From the NCBI RefSeq assembly GCF_003259335.1, contig NZ_QLLL01000003.1, positions 62,001 to 126,000 of the forward strand: a stretch of DNA of 64,000 nucleotides, given 5' to 3'. Within the stretch, counting starts at the first letter, position 1; each line of letters opens with the position of its first letter. Below, piece after piece: positions 61,410 to 64,000 of this stretch. The notes below the pieces were generated by a model, which was not told the DNA's origin, ran no database searches, and worked only from the letters and a program-made list of their open reading frames with translations. The stretch is from Chitinophaga skermanii (GTDB lineage: Bacteria; Bacteroidota; Bacteroidia; Chitinophagales; Chitinophagaceae). The position numbers were made by a program, and so were the translations under genes.

Positions 61410-64000
61410 ATGATCAACAACATGAGAAATCGTTACGCAAATATGCTACGTTTCACATGCCTCGTTATAGCTCTATTATGTGCCGTTGTAACCTTCGGTC
61501 AGCAAAAAGGAGTTCACGCAGGGCAAGTGATCGTGAAAATTAAAACAACCGCGGCACAACGGGTGGCTGTCAACGCGAAACGCTTGGCAACCAATACCAG
61601 TGCTGCTACTTTCTCTTCTGGTATTACCCCGCTAGATGCGGTGGCTCGTAAATACAGCGCTACAACTATGCAACGCGTATTCCCGTATGCCGGTAAAATG
61701 GAAGCTAAAATGCAAAAATATGGGCTCGATCGTTGGTACGTGATCAAGCTCGATGGCAATACAGATGTGAATACTTTATTGGCGAATTTTAAGCGGGTAG
61801 ACGAAGTGGAAATCGCTCAACCTGTATACGCAGTAAAGTCGGTTGTAAATGCCAGCATCAAGAAGTTTTCCGCTAAAGGAATTAAACCGCTGAGTACGGC
61901 ACCGGTAAACGATCCTGGGTTTCCGTACCAATGGCATTACGAAAATACCGGTCAAACCGGTGGTTACGTAGGTGCCGATATTAAATTGCCCGGTGCTTGG
62001 AAAGTAAGCATGGGTAACCCCAGTGTAATTGTCGATATCGTGGATGAAGGTGTAGATTTTTCCCACGAAGATTTACAAGCGAATATGTGGGTAAACCAAG
62101 CGGAATTAAACGGTGTGGAAGGTGTGGATGATGATGGGAATGGGTATGTTGATGATGTGTATGGTTATAATTTCGCAGAAAGTATGGGCCGTATTACGCC
62201 GGGCGACCACGGTACGCACGTAGCGGGTACGGTAGCAGCTGTTAACAACAATGGTAAAGGGGTAGCCGGTATTGCCGGTGGTTCTGGTAAAGGTGATGGT
62301 GTAAGAGTAATGTCGTCCGAAATTTTCGGTGCAACTACAGCAGGTGGTGCAGCAACAGCGGCGGCCATTGTATATGGCGCAAATAACGGCGCTGTGATTT
62401 CTCAAAACTCTTGGGGGTATGAAACACCCGGTGTGTACGATCCTTTGATTTTAGATGCGATTGATTACTTCACGAAGGAAGCCGGTAGAGATGCCGATGG
62501 TAAACAAGTAGGCCCCATGAATGGTGGTTTAGTAATTTTTGCATCAGGTAATAGCAATATTGGTGATGATGCTTATCCCGGTTATTATGCGCCTACATTA
62601 GCGGTTAGTGCTACTACAATGTTCGATAATAAAGCATCCTATTCTAACTACGGTGCGTATGTAGATATTTCTGCTCCCGGTGGCGATATTACAGGCGATG
62701 CCGATGAAATGGTATTAAGCACCGTGGTGGGGAATAAATACGGTTATATTGCAGGTACTTCTATGGCTTGCCCGCACGTGTCTGGTGTGGCTGCTTTAGT
62801 GGTTTCCCAGTTTGGCAAAATGGGCTTCTCGAATACGGATTTAAGAAACCGTTTGTTAAATACAACAGATAAGTTCTTAGCTATGAATCCTGCGTATGCC
62901 GGTTTAATGGGTATCGGTAGATTGAACGCTACAAAAGCCCTGCAACCCGATAAAGGAATTGCGCCGAATGCCATTACTAATGTAACCGGTATCAGCAAAG
63001 CCCAAAATAGCATCGACCTCAACTGGACGGCCCCAGTAGATGTCGATAATGCCAATGCAGCAAACTACATTGTGTATTATTCCAAATCATCTTTTAGTGA
63101 TGCGCAAAAGGATGCCGTTACAAAAGTAAATATCGAGAAAGCAAATGCCGCAGGTACAGCTGAAACGTTTGTATTAAGTGGTCTTGCTCCTTCAACGGCT
63201 TATTATGTAAGTATTTCTTCACGTGATATGTGGGGGAATGAAAGCTCACTATCTAACCAAGTACAGGTAACTACCTTAGATGGCCCCATCATTAACGTAC
63301 CAAGTACTACGTTAACCATGAACATCAATGTCGCTACTAATCCTAAAGGTACTGCAACAGTAACCTTAGGAAATACGGGTAAAGGCCCGCTTACTTGGAC
63401 AGGCAACACGATTCCTGTTTCTTCCTCATGGGCTATGCCACGAGGATATAAAGATACCTTGCGTTATGCTACACAAACATATGCCAGCGGCTATTTGGGT
63501 GATGATGAATTAGTCCCTTTTGCTGCTGCTACCCGTTTCGTAGTAAAACAAAAACCATTCAACTTAACCCACGTAGGTAACTATGTGCAAACCCAATCCA
63601 TCGACAAACCCATTACCATTCAAATCTATAAAGGTGGCGATGACCCGTCGAAAGGAACGCTCATTCATTCCCAAAACATGCCAACACGCTCTACTTGGGG
63701 GCAATTAATGGTAACGAAACTAAACGGCATGTATACCTTCCAACCTGGCGAAGTGTTCTGGATTGTATATGCGTATGATCCCGAATATGCTTACTCGCAA
63801 GGGTACGAATACGGTGCCCCAGATTCTTTGGCCAATAACTTCCTCACGAGCAGTAACCTCGGTAAAACATGGAAAAATGTACAAAGTCAATTCCAAGCGA
63901 TCCGTTACAGCATGATGGCCTTAAGCAATGAAGGTAATTTCGGAGGTTTTGTTTCTTTGTTGCCTAGCACCGGTACTGTAGCTTCCAATGCAAATGGTAC
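61410..64000 (+). CDS. Subtilisin-like serine protease (S8) with FN3-like domain, 3' truncated by window edge
   Basis: 863 codons visible; the frame runs off the right edge. The start is ATG at 61410 (or 61422), leading into a signal peptide ending near VTFG. Residues about 35-140 look like an inhibitor-I9/fervidolysin-like prodomain (GQVIVKIK...). The S8 catalytic triad is visible: D212 in VDIVDEGVDFSHED, H267 in PGDHGTHVAGT, S451 in GTSMACPHVSG, with the oxyanion Asn in FASGNS. An FN3-like domain follows (about 520-625), then beta-rich domains. A T9SS sorting domain would be expected beyond the edge. It is 21 bases after the PorV-like gene, likely one operon. Confidence 0.9.
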   Translation, partial: MINNMRNRYANMLRFTCLVIALLCAVVTFGQQKGVHAGQVIVKIKTTAAQRVAVNAKRLATNTSAATFSSGITPLDAVARKYSATTMQRVFPYAGKMEAKMQKYGLDRWYVIKLDGNTDVNTLLANFKRVDEVEIAQPVYAVKSVVNASIKKFSAKGIKPLSTAPVNDPGFPYQWHYENTGQTGGYVGADIKLPGAWKVSMGNPSVIVDIVDEGVDFSHEDLQANMWVNQAELNGVEGVDDDGNGYVDDVYGYNFAESMGRITPGDHGTHVAGTVAAVNNNGKGVAGIAGGSGKGDGVRVMSSEIFGATTAGGAATAAAIVYGANNGAVISQNSWGYETPGVYDPLILDAIDYFTKEAGRDADGKQVGPMNGGLVIFASGNSNIGDDAYPGYYAPTLAVSATTMFDNKASYSNYGAYVDISAPGGDITGDADEMVLSTVVGNKYGYIAGTSMACPHVSGVAALVVSQFGKMGFSNTDLRNRLLNTTDKFLAMNPAYAGLMGIGRLNATKALQPDKGIAPNAITNVTGISKAQNSIDLNWTAPVDVDNANAANYIVYYSKSSFSDAQKDAVTKVNIEKANAAGTAETFVLSGLAPSTAYYVSISSRDMWGNESSLSNQVQVTTLDGPIINVPSTTLTMNINVATNPKGTATVTLGNTGKGPLTWTGNTIPVSSSWAMPRGYKDTLRYATQTYASGYLGDDELVPFAAATRFVVKQKPFNLTHVGNYVQTQSIDKPITIQIYKGGDDPSKGTLIHSQNMPTRSTWGQLMVTKLNGMYTFQPGEVFWIVYAYDPEYAYSQGYEYGAPDSLANNFLTSSNLGKTWKNVQSQFQAIRYSMMALSNEGNFGGFVSLLPSTGTVASNANG

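Overview
The window looks like a chromosomal segment of a Bacteroidota bacterium, most likely a Chitinophaga-like member of the Chitinophagales. Supporting signs are cargo proteins with type IX secretion (T9SS) C-terminal sorting domains, a PorV-family outer-membrane protein, outer-membrane beta-barrels with CarboxypepD_reg-like N-termini, Y_Y_Y-type sensor kinase architecture, TAnnTTTG-type promoter elements, and starts without Shine-Dalgarno sequences. No rRNA, tRNA, CRISPR array, integrase or transposase was seen.

Region 1 (1-23867) is the right-hand part of an extracellular contractile injection system (eCIS) operon. All genes are on the + strand and nearly touch one another. In order they are: a baseplate J-like protein cut by the left edge; a fibre with an S74-type chaperone end; a giant 2394-residue J-like baseplate protein carrying many internal repeats; a 1071-residue Cys-containing, Ig-like baseplate-associated protein; a CIS 'tape measure' family protein; two large DUF4157 (eCIS core domain) proteins that are the likely cargos; and an AAA+ ATPase. 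Sheath, tube, spike and hub genes presumably lie to the left of the window. This is the most unusual part of the window. The large wedge protein holds at least 15 degenerate strand-strand-helix modules. One DUF4157 protein ends in a nuclease-like RGH...N motif. The other carries a K/E-rich tandem repeat and a second HExxH zincin motif.

Region 2 (23.9-31.3 kb) is mixed metabolism and surface proteins: PhnA/YjdM, a Tat-type Gfo/Idh/MocA oxidoreductase, a CBM9-like secreted protein with an outer-membrane barrel, an exported acetolactate decarboxylase and a ThuA-like protein. Region 3 (31.5-37.6 kb) has two T9SS polysaccharide-degrading enzymes: a GH18 chitinase with four Ig-like and two CBM5/12-like modules, and a PL9-like pectate lyase.

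Region 4 (37.8-45.7 kb) has a DUF3574 lipoprotein, a secreted stand-alone M17 N-domain, an NTF2-like/SDR pair, a Na+/H+ antiporter and a two-component system (a large Reg_prop/Y_Y_Y kinase plus a LuxR-type regulator). Region 5 (45.7-52.9 kb) has a non-coding stretch with a mini-ORF/terminator and a 35-residue ORF, a barrel/TANFOR-like pair, a repeat-rich spacer, an NTF2-like protein, a 2H phosphoesterase, a 58-residue hydrophilic protein and an SDR.

Region 6 (52.9-64 kb) has a 17-repeat WG protein, a GNAT acetyltransferase, a Tat-exported phosphocholine-type phospholipase C, a lipoprotein, a TPR-like protein, and a PorV paralogue followed directly by a subtilisin-like protease that runs off the right edge. 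Family names come from recognising motifs by eye; no database search was possible.
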